From NCBI RefSeq assembly GCF_020923435.1, contig NZ_CP087263.1:1755970-1819969 (forward strand): DNA of 64,000 nt, given 5' to 3'. The notes under the pieces are model-generated. The model searched no databases. It was not told the DNA's origin and was given only the letters and a program-made list of their open reading frames with translations. This document shows positions 42,001 to 51,785 of this stretch, piece by piece. The stretch is from Brevibacillus humidisoli. GTDB lineage: Bacteria; Bacillota; Bacilli; Brevibacillales; Brevibacillaceae. The stretch's first letter is position 1. Each line of letters begins with the position of its first letter. A program made the translations under genes and the position numbers.

Positions 42001-45000
42001 ATGATACAAACAGGAATGCCGCAAAAACAGGGATTGTATGATCCGATATTTGAACATGATGCCTGTGGGATCGGTTTTATAGCCAATCTGAAGCAGAAAG
42101 CCAGCCATCAGATGGTACAGAACGGGCTGCAAATTCTCTGCAATCTGGAGCACCGCGGCGGACAGGGGAGCGATCCAGAGACTGGTGACGGAGCAGGGAT
42201 CATGACGCAGATTCCGCACAAATACTTTCGCAAGGTCTGCAAAGAGTTAGGCTTTGGACTGCCATCCCCCGGAAACTACGGCGTGGGGATGCTTTTTCTC
42301 CCGCAGGATGAAGCACGTCGTACCGCTTATGAAAAACAACTGGAAGCGCTTATCGAGGCAGAGGGGCAAACGCTGCTCGGGTGGAGAACGGTCCCCGTTG
42401 ACCAAAGCAAGCTCGGCAAAACGGCAGCGGCGAGCCAGCCCTTTTTCCGACAAGTGTTTATCGGTGCGAGCCGCAATCTGAGCGATCAAATGGCGTTTGA
42501 ACGAAAGCTGTACGTCATTCGCAAACAGATGGAACTGGCAGCCGGAGACGGATTTTATGCTGCATCGATGTCCAGCCGCACGATAGTCTACAAAGGTTTG
42601 CTGACACCTGTACAACTGGACGCTTTTTATCTTGATTTGCGTGATCCGGATTACGCATCCACCTTTGCCGTCGTACATTCACGGTTCAGCACCAATACCT
42701 TTCCGACGTGGGAAAGAGCACATCCCAACCGCTACCTGATCCACAATGGTGAAATCAACACCCTGCAGGGGAACATCAACTGGATGAGAGCCCGGGAGAA
42801 AATGTTCCAGTCCGAAGAGTTTGGTACGGACCTGCAAAAGGTGCTGCCTGTGATCGATATGGAAGGAAGCGACTCGGCGATTTTGGACAACTGCGTGGAG
42901 TTTTTCGCATTGGCCGGCCGTTCCTTGCCGCATGTGGCGATGATGATGATCCCGGAACCGTGGGACCGGGACGATCAGATTGATGATACGAAAAAAGCGT
43001 TTTACGAATACCATAGCTGTTTGATGGAACCGTGGGACGGTCCGACCGCGATTGCCTTTACCGACGGGAGACAGCTAGGGGCAATCCTGGACCGCAACGG
43101 TCTCAGACCGGCACGCTACTATGTAACCTCCGATGATACCATTGTGTTCTCCTCCGAGGTAGGAGTGCTCGACATTCCGGAAGAAAAGGTTGTCCAGAAA
43201 GGACGACTCAGTCCGGGCCGGATGCTGCTCGTTGATCTGGAGGAGGGACGCATCGTTTCCGATGAGGAAGTAAAACAGCAGATTGCCAGCGAGCAACCTT
43301 ATCGCAAATGGATTGACGAGAACCTGCTCTCGCTGACGGAACTGCCGGAAGCGGAGTACCGCGAAGAACTGCCAGAAGAGGGCGTATTGACCTGGCAAAA
43401 AGCGTTCGGCTATACACAGGAAGAAGTCAACAAAATCCTCGCCCCGATGGTGACGGAGCAAAAAGATCCTGTTGGCTCCATGGGAGTGGATACGCCGTTG
43501 GCTGTGCTGTCCGATCGACCTCAGCTAATGTACAATTACTTTAAACAAGCATTTGCCCAAGTGACCAACCCGCCGATTGACGCGATTCGCGAATCATGCG
43601 TCACATCCACTTTGACGATGTTGGGTGCGGAAGGAAATCTGCTTGCTCCCAGCGCCGAGAGTTGCCGCAGGATCAAGCTGAACACGCCGCTGATCTCCAT
43701 CAAGGAACTGGCTCAACTTCGCCAAAACCCGCATCCGGAGTTTCCGGCGAAAACACTGCCCATCCTGTTCCCTGTCGACGGTGGTGAAGCGGAACTGGAG
43801 CAAGCGCTCGACCAGTTGTTTGCGGCGGCTGATCAAGCTATCTCGGACGGTTATACCCTCCTGATCCTTTCTGATCGGGAGATGAATGAACAGATGGCAC
43901 CGATTCCTGCGCTGCTCGCTGTAAGCGGTCTGCACCATCACCTGGTTCGCTCCGGAACGCGTACAAAAACAAGTCTGATCCTGGAGTCCGGCGAACCGCG
44001 TGATGTCCATCAGTTTGCGATGTTGATCGGTTATGGTGCAGATGCGATCAATCCGTATTTGGCACTCGCGACGATCAAGCAGTTGGTTGACGAAGACAAA
44101 GTTGGCGATCTTGCCTACGAGGAGGCCGCATCCATCTACCTGCGCACTGCTGTAGAGGGTGTAGTGAAGGTGATGTCCAAGATGGGGATCTCCACCATCC
44201 AAAGTTATCGCGGCGCTCAAATCTTTGAAGCGCTCGGCATTGACCAATCCGTGATTGATCGCTATTTTACCCGGACTTCCTCGCAAATCGGCGGAATCAA
44301 GCTGGATGTGATCGCAAAAGAGACGTTGATGCGTCACAGCAAAGCCTTCTCAGCGGAGCATCAAGAGGAAGCATTGGAGCCTGGAAGTGAGTTTCAGTTC
44401 CGTCGGGACGGTGAATATCACCTGTTCAACCCCAAAACGGTACACGCACTGCAAAAAGCGTGCCGCCAGGGAGATTACGAGCAGTATAAACTGTATTCCG
44501 AGCAGGTGAATCAACAGCAGATCACGCTGCTGCGCCATTTGCTCGACTTCCAATCCGATCGTCCGCCGGTACCGCTCAGTGAAGTTGAATCGGTTGACTC
44601 GATCGTCCGGCGCTTTAAAACGGGTGCGATGTCTTACGGCTCGCTCAGTAAGGAAGCGCATGAAACACTGGCAATTGCCATGAATCGCCTGGGCGGAAAA
44701 AGCAACAGTGGGGAAGGGGGAGAGGATCCCCAGCGTTTTATCCCGGATTCCAACGGAGATTCTCGCCGCAGTGCGATCAAACAGGTTGCATCTGGACGTT
44801 TCGGCGTCTCCAGCCACTACTTGGTCAATGCCAACGAGATCCAGATCAAAATGGCGCAAGGGGCAAAACCAGGTGAAGGGGGTCAACTGCCTGGCAGCAA
44901 GGTGTATCCGTGGATTGCGGAAGTGCGCGCTTCTACGCCAGGGGTGGGACTGATATCGCCTCCACCGCATCACGATATCTATTCGATTGAAGACCTTGCC

Positions 45001-46614
45001 CAGTTGATCTTTGACTTGAAGAATGCCAACCCGCGTGCCAGAATCAGTGTCAAACTGGTTTCCAAGGCAGGCGTGGGTACGATTGCAGCAGGTGCCGCCA
45101 AAGGGCTGGCCGATGTGATTGTGATCAGCGGTCATGACGGCGGAACGGGCGCATCTCCCAAGAGCAGCATCAAGCATGCTGGAATGCCGTGGGAATTGGG
45201 GTTGGCGGAAACCCATCAAACACTGCTGCTCAACCAGCTTCGCGACCGGGTCGTACTGGAAACCGACGGCAAGATGCTGACTGGACGCGACGTGGTGATT
45301 GCCGCCCTGCTCGGCGCTGAAGAGTTTGGCTTCGCGACAGCACCGCTGGTTTCGATCGGCTGTGTAATGGCTCGCGTATGTCATCTAGACACCTGTCCGG
45401 TAGGGGTAGCGACACAAAATCCGGATCTTCGCAAAAAATTTAAGGGCGACCCAGAGCACACGGTCAACTTTATGCGCTTTGTGGCTCGTGAGGTGCGCGA
45501 AATCATGGCTCAGCTTGGCTACCGCTCCATGGATGACATGATTGGGCAAAGCCAGATGCTGAAGATGAGTGAGAAGGCAAAAGAGCACTGGAAAGCGAAA
45601 CACGTCGACTTGACGCCGTTGCTGCACCAGCCGGATGTATCGGAGGATGTGGGCAGATACCATCAACGCCAGCAAAATCACAAGCTGGAGGAGACGCTGG
45701 ATCACAAAGAACTGCTGCGCTTGTGCAAGCCAGCTCTGGATGAGCGTCGCCCGGTAGAAGCCACTCTGCCAATCAGCAACACCAACCGTGTGGCAGGGAC
45801 GATTTTGGGCAGCGAAGTGACAAAGCGATTTGGTGAGCATGGTCTGCCCGAAGACACCATTCGCCTCCATTTCCAAGGTTCGGCCGGACAAAGTTTTGGC
45901 GCATTTGTCCCGAGAGGCATCACACTTCATCTCCAAGGGGACGCAAATGACTACGTCGGCAAAGGGTTATCCGGCGGAAAAATGATCATCCATCCGTCCG
46001 CACGCAGCACGTATGCTCCAGAACAGAACATGATCATCGGGAACGTGGCCTTTTATGGGGCGACGGCCGGTGAAGCCTATATTCATGGTATGGCGGGTGA
46101 ACGCTTTTGTGTTCGAAACAGCGGTGTGACTGCTGTTGTCGAAGGAGTAGGCGATCACGGCTGTGAATATATGACAGGTGGGCGCGTTGTCATCCTCGGA
46201 CCGGTGGGCAAAAACTTCGCAGCAGGAATGTCCGGAGGTACCGCCTATGTGCTAGCCGAGGATCACGCTCACTTCTCCCAGCTGTGCAACCAGGAGATGG
46301 TTTTGCTTGAAGCGCTGGAGGAGCAGCGTGAGATCGAAGAAGTGAAACAACTAATCGAGAAGCACGTGCGCAACACAGGAAGTAAGCACGCGCAACGACT
46401 GCTCGACCAGTGGGAGCAAACCGTATCAAAAATCGTGAAAGTCATACCAAAGGACTACAAACAGATCATCAACACGATTGAGGAACTGGAACAGTCAGGA
46501 GTGCAGCGCCAGGAAGCGATCCCGATCGCCTTCGAACGGAATCAAAAGAAGCACACAGCAAAGCAGTCAAAGCGAACGTCGAAAGAGCAGGTTCTTGCCA
46601 CATCGAGCAAATAA
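42001..46614 (+). CDS. gltA: Glutamate synthase large subunit
   Basis: 1537 residues. A 21-residue propeptide precedes Cys22 (HDACGIGF), the N-terminal glutaminase nucleophile. Order: class II glutamine amidotransferase (22-~430), central domain, FMN-binding synthase domain with the [3Fe-4S] cysteines in [17 protein letters not shown], and GXGXG beta-helix repeats near the C-terminus ([30 protein letters not shown]). It makes two glutamates from glutamine and 2-oxoglutarate. A basic, low-complexity tail of about 50 residues is extra. The small subunit gene does not follow; a terminator and decayed genes do. Confidence 0.96.
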   Translation: MIQTGMPQKQGLYDPIFEHDACGIGFIANLKQKASHQMVQNGLQILCNLEHRGGQGSDPETGDGAGIMTQIPHKYFRKVCKELGFGLPSPGNYGVGMLFLPQDEARRTAYEKQLEALIEAEGQTLLGWRTVPVDQSKLGKTAAASQPFFRQVFIGASRNLSDQMAFERKLYVIRKQMELAAGDGFYAASMSSRTIVYKGLLTPVQLDAFYLDLRDPDYASTFAVVHSRFSTNTFPTWERAHPNRYLIHNGEINTLQGNINWMRAREKMFQSEEFGTDLQKVLPVIDMEGSDSAILDNCVEFFALAGRSLPHVAMMMIPEPWDRDDQIDDTKKAFYEYHSCLMEPWDGPTAIAFTDGRQLGAILDRNGLRPARYYVTSDDTIVFSSEVGVLDIPEEKVVQKGRLSPGRMLLVDLEEGRIVSDEEVKQQIASEQPYRKWIDENLLSLTELPEAEYREELPEEGVLTWQKAFGYTQEEVNKILAPMVTEQKDPVGSMGVDTPLAVLSDRPQLMYNYFKQAFAQVTNPPIDAIRESCVTSTLTMLGAEGNLLAPSAESCRRIKLNTPLISIKELAQLRQNPHPEFPAKTLPILFPVDGGEAELEQALDQLFAAADQAISDGYTLLILSDREMNEQMAPIPALLAVSGLHHHLVRSGTRTKTSLILESGEPRDVHQFAMLIGYGADAINPYLALATIKQLVDEDKVGDLAYEEAASIYLRTAVEGVVKVMSKMGISTIQSYRGAQIFEALGIDQSVIDRYFTRTSSQIGGIKLDVIAKETLMRHSKAFSAEHQEEALEPGSEFQFRRDGEYHLFNPKTVHALQKACRQGDYEQYKLYSEQVNQQQITLLRHLLDFQSDRPPVPLSEVESVDSIVRRFKTGAMSYGSLSKEAHETLAIAMNRLGGKSNSGEGGEDPQRFIPDSNGDSRRSAIKQVASGRFGVSSHYLVNANEIQIKMAQGAKPGEGGQLPGSKVYPWIAEVRASTPGVGLISPPPHHDIYSIEDLAQLIFDLKNANPRARISVKLVSKAGVGTIAAGAAKGLADVIVISGHDGGTGASPKSSIKHAGMPWELGLAETHQTLLLNQLRDRVVLETDGKMLTGRDVVIAALLGAEEFGFATAPLVSIGCVMARVCHLDTCPVGVATQNPDLRKKFKGDPEHTVNFMRFVAREVREIMAQLGYRSMDDMIGQSQMLKMSEKAKEHWKAKHVDLTPLLHQPDVSEDVGRYHQRQQNHKLEETLDHKELLRLCKPALDERRPVEATLPISNTNRVAGTILGSEVTKRFGEHGLPEDTIRLHFQGSAGQSFGAFVPRGITLHLQGDANDYVGKGLSGGKMIIHPSARSTYAPEQNMIIGNVAFYGATAGEAYIHGMAGERFCVRNSGVTAVVEGVGDHGCEYMTGGRVVILGPVGKNFAAGMSGGTAYVLAEDHAHFSQLCNQEMVLLEALEEQREIEEVKQLIEKHVRNTGSKHAQRLLDQWEQTVSKIVKVIPKDYKQIINTIEELEQSGVQRQEAIPIAFERNQKKHTAKQSKRTSKEQVLATSSK

Positions 46615-46631
46615 ATCATTGTGGTCACCTA

Positions 46632-46685
46632 AAGCAGCCGATCCTGTGCAGTGATGCGCAGCAGACCGGCTGCTTCTGTTTTTAC
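46632..46685 (+). terminator. Terminator after gltA
   Basis: AAGCAGCCG (46632-46640) and CGGCTGCTT (46667-46675) form a perfect 9-bp stem around a 26-base loop; CTGTTTTT follows. Confidence 0.75.
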
Positions 46686-46757
46686 ATCTGGTTGTGTTGC
46701 TTAGACAACCATTTTATGTTGCTTTCAATATGATAAAAAGAGTCGGAGGGATAGGAG

Positions 46758-46814
46758 ATGCCGGTACTGGTGAAGAGAATCATGACCATCGTTCTGGTTG
46801 CTACTGCTGGTTAG
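46758..46814 (+). pseudogene. 18-codon hydrophobic frame, possible truncated gene start
   Basis: ATG 46758, preceded by CGGAGGGATAGGAG, opens MPVLVKRIMTIVLVATAG and stops at TAG 46812-46814. It looks like the first part of a signal peptide or membrane helix, cut where the PadR remnant begins. It may be a gene beginning left behind by the rearrangement, or chance. Confidence 0.25.
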
Positions 46815-47095
46815 CGGACGATGAGCTCTTATCCAAGAGCGAGATGACCCAGTGACACCAGTCAACCTCTTCTTTTTCCAGCCTGCGTTTTCGTTCAAAG
46901 AGCAGGTAGCGTCCAAAGTGTTTCGAGCCGAGCTGCAATAGATCGCCTCCATATTCCCGCTCCATAGTTTCAATCTCTGCATCCCGATACGCAATGCTCT
47001 TTTCCATCGATTCCATCCGTTCCAGCAGGAAGCGTCTGGCTTTTTCTGGGTCCGTCAACCAGATCGCATAGATCTTGATGGCGAACTCATCGATT
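46801..47095 (-). pseudogene. PadR-family regulator remnant, C-terminal part only
   Basis: From about 47095 leftwards the frame reads DEFAIKIYAIWLTDPEKARRFL and continues through EKSIAYRDAEIETMEREYG to VDWCHWVISLLDKS, the helical C-terminal dimerisation domain of PadR regulators. The winged-helix DNA-binding half is missing. At about 47095-47100 the sequence changes to an MFS remnant running the other way. Confidence 0.65.
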
Positions 47096-47099
47096 CAGT

Positions 47100-47559
47100 T
47101 GGGTCTTGTTTTTTTCGGTTGGGGTCTTTGTCTGGCCTACGGTTCGGCCGTTCTTTCTCACCAGCTGGAACGGAGATGCATCCTGCTGCACTCGTACGGC
47201 TTGGATTGCTCTCTTTTACCGTGATCCTGTTCGGCCTGCTGGTTGTAGACATCGCTTGGCTGCAAATCGCACTCGTTGTTGTTTCCGGTTTGATTGCTGG
47301 CGTAAACAATGCCCTGTTTACCAGTCTTGTGATGGAATTGTCCCCGTATGCGCGCGGCATTACCTCGGGAGTGTATAATTTTGTTCGCTGGCTGGGAGCA
47401 GCGATTGCTCCCTTGTTGTCTGGAGTGATTGGAGCCAGCCTGTCTCCTCATGCCCCCTATGGAGTGGCGGCACTAATGGCCTTGGTGGGAGTCTGGATCA
47501 TGTCTGTGAATCATGCCCAAAAGAAACGACAAATCACGCAATCCCAGATGGGGCAGTAA
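47100..47559 (+). pseudogene. MFS transporter remnant, C-terminal half, frameshifted
   Basis: The sequence enters in one frame as GLVFFGWGLCLAYGSAVLSHQLERR and, after a frameshift near 47175, continues HPAALVRLGLLSFTVILFG, NNALFTSLVMELSPYARGITSGVYNFVRWLGAAIAPLLSG and ends at 47559. These are the last five or six membrane helices of a DHA1-type exporter. The first half is missing. It lies head to head with a PadR remnant. Confidence 0.8.
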
Positions 47560-47622
47560 CGCAATCTGCACAGGAACATCAAGAAGAGGGCGGGGAAGAG
47601 ATGCATATAATAAAGTCAGAAT

Positions 47623-47653
47623 TTGCCCATTATACAGACAAATCGTGTATAAT
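47623..47653 (+). promoter_or_regulatory. Promoter and perfect palindrome before the second acyl-CoA ligase
   Basis: ATTATACA (47629-47636) and TGTATAAT (47646-47653) are perfect inverted 8-mers with a 9-base spacer. The right arm contains the -10 box TATAAT (47648-47653); TTGCCC at 47623-47628 is a loose -35, 19 bases away. A TetR- or FadR-type repressor could block the promoter here. Confidence 0.5.
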
Positions 47654-47682
47654 AAAAGAAAATTCGGTAGGGAGGAATAGTG

Positions 47683-49251
47683 ATGGGTGAGATTCAGCGG
47701 GCACGTCGAAACACGCTAGGCGATATATTGCAGCGGAGCAGAAGACGCTTTCCGAACAAGATGGCCCTCCGATTCGAAGAAGAGGAATTTACATACGAAC
47801 AATTCGATATGATTGTGAATCAAGCGGCGCAATCGATTATCTCCCACGGATTGCAAAAAGGGCAGCGTGCTGCTGTGCTGTCCCGAAATTCGATGGACTT
47901 TGCGATTTTGACCTTCGCCTTGGCCAAGACAGGGGTCATCATGGTCCCGATCAATTACATGCTGAATTCGGATGATGTGGCGTTCATCCTGGGACATGCG
48001 GAAGTTAGTGCTTGCTTTGTGTCGCCGGAGTTTTTATCGACGGCAGAGCAAGCGATCAAACAATCCGGCTGCAAACCTCAATTGCTGTCTATCATCTCCC
48101 GACCTGCCATACAGCAGGGTGAGTGGCAGCCATTCCGCGAGATGATCCAACACGCTGGCCCACAAGCCCCGGAAGTGGAACTGGATGACGATGATGTGGT
48201 AAACATTCTCTATACGAGTGGAACGGAATCGAAGCCAAAAGGCGTCATGCTGACACACAAAAACGTGATTTCCGAATACGTCAGTACAATCATTGATGGG
48301 GGAATGAGTGAAGACGATATAGCGGTGCATGCCTTGCCTCTATTTCACAGTGCACAGCTGCACTGTTTCTTAGGACCTTACATCTATTTGGGTGGAAGCG
48401 GTATCATACTGGAGCAGGCCACACCCGATCTGATGATGGAGACGGTTGAACGCTACCAGGCAACCCAGTTGTTTTGTCCGCCGACGGTCTGGATTGCTCT
48501 GCTCCGTTCACCCGGATTTGCTACTCGGGATCTGTCTTCCTTGAAAAAGTGTTATTATGGAGCGGCCATTATGCCGGTGGAGATTTTAAAAGAATTGAAT
48601 GTTCGTCTGCCCAATGCAGCATTTTATAATTTTTATGGTCAGACGGAAGTGGCGCCATTGGCTACGGTGCTAAAACCTAACGATCAACTGCGAAAAGCAG
48701 GTTCCGCTGGAAAACCATCGCTAAATGTGGAGACCAAGATCGTAGACGATGACGGTGTCGAGGTGCCGCCAGGAACGATTGGGGAAATCGTCCATCGTAC
48801 GAGTCATGCCATGCTGGGCTATTTTCGCGATGAAGAGAAGACACAGGCGGCATTCAAGGGTGGTTGGTTCCACAGTGGCGATCTCGGTATCATGGATGAA
48901 GAAGGTTACATTACCATCGTCGATCGAAAAAAAGACATGATTAAGTCGGGAGGAGAAAATGTAGCCAGCCGAGAAGTAGAAGAGATCATCTATCAAAATC
49001 CGAAAGTATCAGAGGTTGCGGTGATCGGCGTACCCCATCCTTACTGGATCGAAGCCGTTACGGCGGTGGTCGTGCCCAAGGCGGGTGAGTCGCTAACAGC
49101 AGACGAGATTCTGGCCTTTTGCAAGGAGCGGATCTCCTCGTTTAAGGCACCCAAGTATGCGATCATTGCTGACCAACTGCCCAGAAATCCCAGCGGCAAG
49201 ATCCTTAAGCGGGAACTGCGTGAACGCTATGGTGTATTGACCAACCAGTAG
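47683..49251 (+). CDS. Acyl-CoA synthetase, long-chain type
   Basis: 522 residues, ANL superfamily. ATP loop YTSGTESKPKGVMLTHKN (Glu in place of the usual Thr), YNFYGQTEVAPLATVL, HSGDLGIMDEEGYITIVDRKKDMIKSGGENV and catalytic Lys in NPSGKILKRELRE. It resembles the fatty-acyl/cinnamoyl-CoA ligase group more than the ligase at 28520. GGGAGG is 7 bases before ATG 47683. Single gene with its own operator and terminator; substrate unknown. Confidence 0.9.
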   Translation: MGEIQRARRNTLGDILQRSRRRFPNKMALRFEEEEFTYEQFDMIVNQAAQSIISHGLQKGQRAAVLSRNSMDFAILTFALAKTGVIMVPINYMLNSDDVAFILGHAEVSACFVSPEFLSTAEQAIKQSGCKPQLLSIISRPAIQQGEWQPFREMIQHAGPQAPEVELDDDDVVNILYTSGTESKPKGVMLTHKNVISEYVSTIIDGGMSEDDIAVHALPLFHSAQLHCFLGPYIYLGGSGIILEQATPDLMMETVERYQATQLFCPPTVWIALLRSPGFATRDLSSLKKCYYGAAIMPVEILKELNVRLPNAAFYNFYGQTEVAPLATVLKPNDQLRKAGSAGKPSLNVETKIVDDDGVEVPPGTIGEIVHRTSHAMLGYFRDEEKTQAAFKGGWFHSGDLGIMDEEGYITIVDRKKDMIKSGGENVASREVEEIIYQNPKVSEVAVIGVPHPYWIEAVTAVVVPKAGESLTADEILAFCKERISSFKAPKYAIIADQLPRNPSGKILKRELRERYGVLTNQ

Positions 49252-49277
49252 AGGAGAGCAGCAGGCAGGTTCCGATC

Positions 49278-49310
49278 AACAAGTGCACCTGCACAGGTGC
49301 ACTTGTTTTC
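49278..49310 (+). terminator. Terminator after the second acyl-CoA ligase
   Basis: AACAAGTGCACCTG (49278-49291) and CAGGTGCACTTGTT (49294-49307) form a 14-bp near-continuous palindrome, then TTC. Confidence 0.8.
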
Positions 49311-49347
49311 ATGCGTCCTATGCGGCACCAAAAAGGGGGTATCTATC

Positions 49348-49869
49348 ATGAAGCATCATTCCCTGCAGCGATATGACTATCACGTATGGGCAACGCGAAG
49401 GGTCTTTCTGCACTTGAGAGAACTACCAGAGGAGATTTATCGCCAGGAAGTTCAGAGTGTTTTCCCGTCTGTCACCGAGACGATCCTTCACATGTATCGG
49501 GTGGAGAACGTATAAGTTCTATACTATGTTCGGTGACAGTTACGAGCAAGTAGTAGCTACCATCAATCGACTAACAGTAGAGGGTAAAGAATCCGGCATG
49601 GAAAAGATGGAGACAAGATTCCACCAGCTATTTGAACAGTATCGGGACTTTTTCATCGTCAATCGGATATGGTAGCGGTCACGTCTTACCGACATCCCCG
49701 TTTTGGAGAGCTTATGACCAGTTATTCTGAGGTCGTCCAACATGTTGTAAACCACGGAACATATCACTGCGGCAATCTAACCGCGATGCTGCGCCAAATG
49801 GGTTACGCCGGTGTCCCGACTGATTGCGAGTTCTTTTTATTTGACCAAAATAACAATGGGGATTCATAA
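49348..49869 (+). pseudogene. DinB-family gene broken by two frameshifts
   Basis: Three consecutive frames make one DinB protein: MKHHSLQRYDYHVWATRRVF to HMYRVENV, then FYTMFGDSYEQVVATINRL to FFIVNR, then MVAVTSYRHPRFGEL to CEFFLFDQ. The first break (about 49510, GTATAAGTTC) fits a one-base gain, the second (about 49665, CGGATATGG) a one-base loss. The metal His residues (HMYR, HVVNHGTYH) are still readable, so decay is recent or the breaks are sequencing errors. Confidence 0.8.
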
Positions 49870-49926
49870 GCCCGCTACCGCCGGAAGAATCAATCTGGCA
49901 AGTAAGCCATCGTTCGTATAGTACAA

Positions 49927-49966
49927 GCGGCAAAGGCATTTTGGCCAAGCTGAATGCGTTTGCCGC
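49927..49966. terminator. Hairpin between the DinB pseudogene and the coiled-coil gene
   Basis: GCGGCAAAGGCATT (49927-49940) pairs with AATGCGTTTGCCGC (49953-49966) with one mismatch. No long T-run on either side, so it may act weakly for the gene arriving on the minus strand. Confidence 0.45.
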
Positions 49967-49978
49967 TCTTCTGTCCTC

Positions 49979-50917
49979 CTATGCGTTCTCAATCAACGCC
50001 GCCGATCGACTGCGCAGTTCCAGTATCTCCGACTCCGCTTTACGGCACTCCGCCTTCAGGTGGTTGACAATGCGCTCTATGTGCGAGTATTTCTCGTCAA
50101 CCTGCTGCAGTGATTCCGATATACGTCCTTGTACGATCCAGTCAGAGATCAAACCATCAAAGAAGTAATCGGCAAAGGTGAGCAGTCCGCCAATCTCGAT
50201 CTGAACAGAGACGTCCCGCCTCACATCGTTGCATTCTTTTTCAAACTGCCGCAGGCTTCTTTGGGCCGCGTGTATCGCTTCGCGAGCCTCGTCGATCCTG
50301 CTGTGCTTGATCGCAGTGGAGATCATCCCACCGCCAAGCATGTCCCAGGTGCCCCAGCTTTTTGCTGAATGGAGCCGTTCTCGAGCTTGATCCAAGGCGC
50401 TCAGAACCGAGTGCCCGGCAGAAACGGCTTCTTGCAGCTCGCGTAGATTAGCTAGAACCTCTGTCTCCTGCTCACTCAGTTCATCCAATTGGCCGGCCAA
50501 CGCAGGGTGTCGCTGCTGTATCAGTTGCTCCTTTTCCGCCAGTAGTGATTCAATCTCCCGCTTTACATCGCCTAATTGCAACAGCTTTTGCTCCAATTCG
50601 GTCCTCTCCTGCTCCAGATCCTGCACTGTTTGAACAGCTTCTTCATACTTCAACTTCGCCTGCAGCAGTTCTTCCGTTTCTTTGGACAGCTTGTCCTCTT
50701 TTTTACCAATCAAGCTGAAAAAGAGAGCGCCAAAAGATAGACCCGTGAGTCGGTCAACATCTTTTTGCTCCTTGAGCAGTTGATGGTGCCATTGATCACG
50801 GACCGCCTCCTCCTGTTTCAGTTCTTCCTTCAACTGCTGCAATCGCTGGGACCAATTGAACTGGTGCCGTAGTGCGATCTTCATCTCAGCCAGCTGGTTG
50901 TTTAGCTCTTGAAACAC
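49979..50917 (-). CDS. Coiled-coil protein of unknown function
   Basis: 312 residues, mostly Leu/Glu/Gln/Lys heptads at about 10-190, interrupted by a Gly/Phe-rich piece GLSFGALFFSLIGKKEDK near 62-79 and a second glycine-rich piece DMLGGGMISTAIKHSRI near 200. A C-terminal helical section with FFDGLISDWIVQGRI follows. No signal peptide. GTG 50917 was chosen because AAGGAG is 8 bases upstream; a longer frame from 51106 has no site. I do not recognise a characterised family. It is divergent from a PadR regulator. Confidence 0.7.
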   Translation of the reverse strand: MFQELNNQLAEMKIALRHQFNWSQRLQQLKEELKQEEAVRDQWHHQLLKEQKDVDRLTGLSFGALFFSLIGKKEDKLSKETEELLQAKLKYEEAVQTVQDLEQERTELEQKLLQLGDVKREIESLLAEKEQLIQQRHPALAGQLDELSEQETEVLANLRELQEAVSAGHSVLSALDQARERLHSAKSWGTWDMLGGGMISTAIKHSRIDEAREAIHAAQRSLRQFEKECNDVRRDVSVQIEIGGLLTFADYFFDGLISDWIVQGRISESLQQVDEKYSHIERIVNHLKAECRKAESEILELRSRSAALIENA

Positions 50918-51130
50918 CGATACCACTCCTTTTGCCAAGCTTGATGATCCAACGATATATCCGATCACACATGGTAATTCCCCGATGAAAGACCGAACAA
51001 CACGTATATCTTCTTTACGAACAGGAACGGAGAATGTTTCATGAGTGGGAGCCAACGTCCAAAGTCTGAACCGAAATGTGCTAGAGTGGCATCTTTTTTG
51101 TTGCACTAGATGTCATAAAGGCATATCATT

Positions 51131-51159
51131 TATATCGGTACGACATATCGGTTCGATAT
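51131..51159. promoter_or_regulatory. PadR-type operator
   Basis: ATATCG-GTT-CGATAT (51145-51159) is a perfect inverted repeat, and another half-site TATATCG lies at 51131-51137. The repeats sit 21 bases before the PadR start codon, the expected place for autoregulation. Confidence 0.55.
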
Positions 51160-51179
51160 ATGTGAATGAGGGTGTAGTA

Positions 51180-51722
51180 ATGTATGACTTGTTTGTCCTA
51201 GGTGAGTTGATGACAGAGGGTACGCACGGATATGTGCTGCAAGAGCGGCTCACGCATGCCGTTGGACCGATCCGGCGAATAAGCTCGGGAACTTTGTATC
51301 CGCTGCTCTCCCGGTTCGTGAAGAAGGGATGGATCAGTCTTCAGCTTGGAGGGGAACAGCAGAGAAGGAGGCAGCGAAAAATCTACGAACTGACGACAGC
51401 TGGCCGCGAACGCTTCCTGGAATTGATGGCCGAGCCGATACCGATCAGCACGGATGCGGAACTGATGTTTCATTTTAAAATGGCATACTTTCAATATGTG
51501 ACGAAAGAGGTTCAGCTTGCCTGCCTAAAACAGTATCTGGAGTATCTTCATGTCAATTTGAGGTACGTAAATGCCGAATCACAAATGATCAGAAGCAAAC
51601 AGATTCCTGAGCAAAAGCGGATACAATTGTTGCGCATGTTTGATCACCGCAGACACGTAGCAGAGGCGGATATCGCGTGGGTGAGGCAGGAGATCGATCG
51701 GATCAAAACACCTTCGGACTAA
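51180..51722 (+). CDS. PadR-family transcriptional regulator
   Basis: 180 residues. Winged helix at the N-terminus: LGELMTEGTHGYVLQERL, then SSGTLYPLLSRFVKKGWISLQ, the PadR recognition block, and YELTTAGRERFLEL. A helical C-terminal dimerisation domain follows. GAGGGTG lies upstream of ATG 51180. It precedes an MFS exporter by 63 bases and likely represses it, together with itself, in response to a ligand of that pump. Confidence 0.9.
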   Translation: MYDLFVLGELMTEGTHGYVLQERLTHAVGPIRRISSGTLYPLLSRFVKKGWISLQLGGEQQRRRQRKIYELTTAGRERFLELMAEPIPISTDAELMFHFKMAYFQYVTKEVQLACLKQYLEYLHVNLRYVNAESQMIRSKQIPEQKRIQLLRMFDHRRHVAEADIAWVRQEIDRIKTPSD

Positions 51723-51785
51723 GCTTCCGTCTTGTCAGAGAAAACTTCAACGTCAGAATTCGACGATGGATTGGGAGGGATAGAG

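Noticed and set aside
44350-45384. 344-residue minus-strand frame within gltA
   Set aside because: Shadow of the high-GC third-position pattern in glutamate synthase; no start signal and no recognisable domain.
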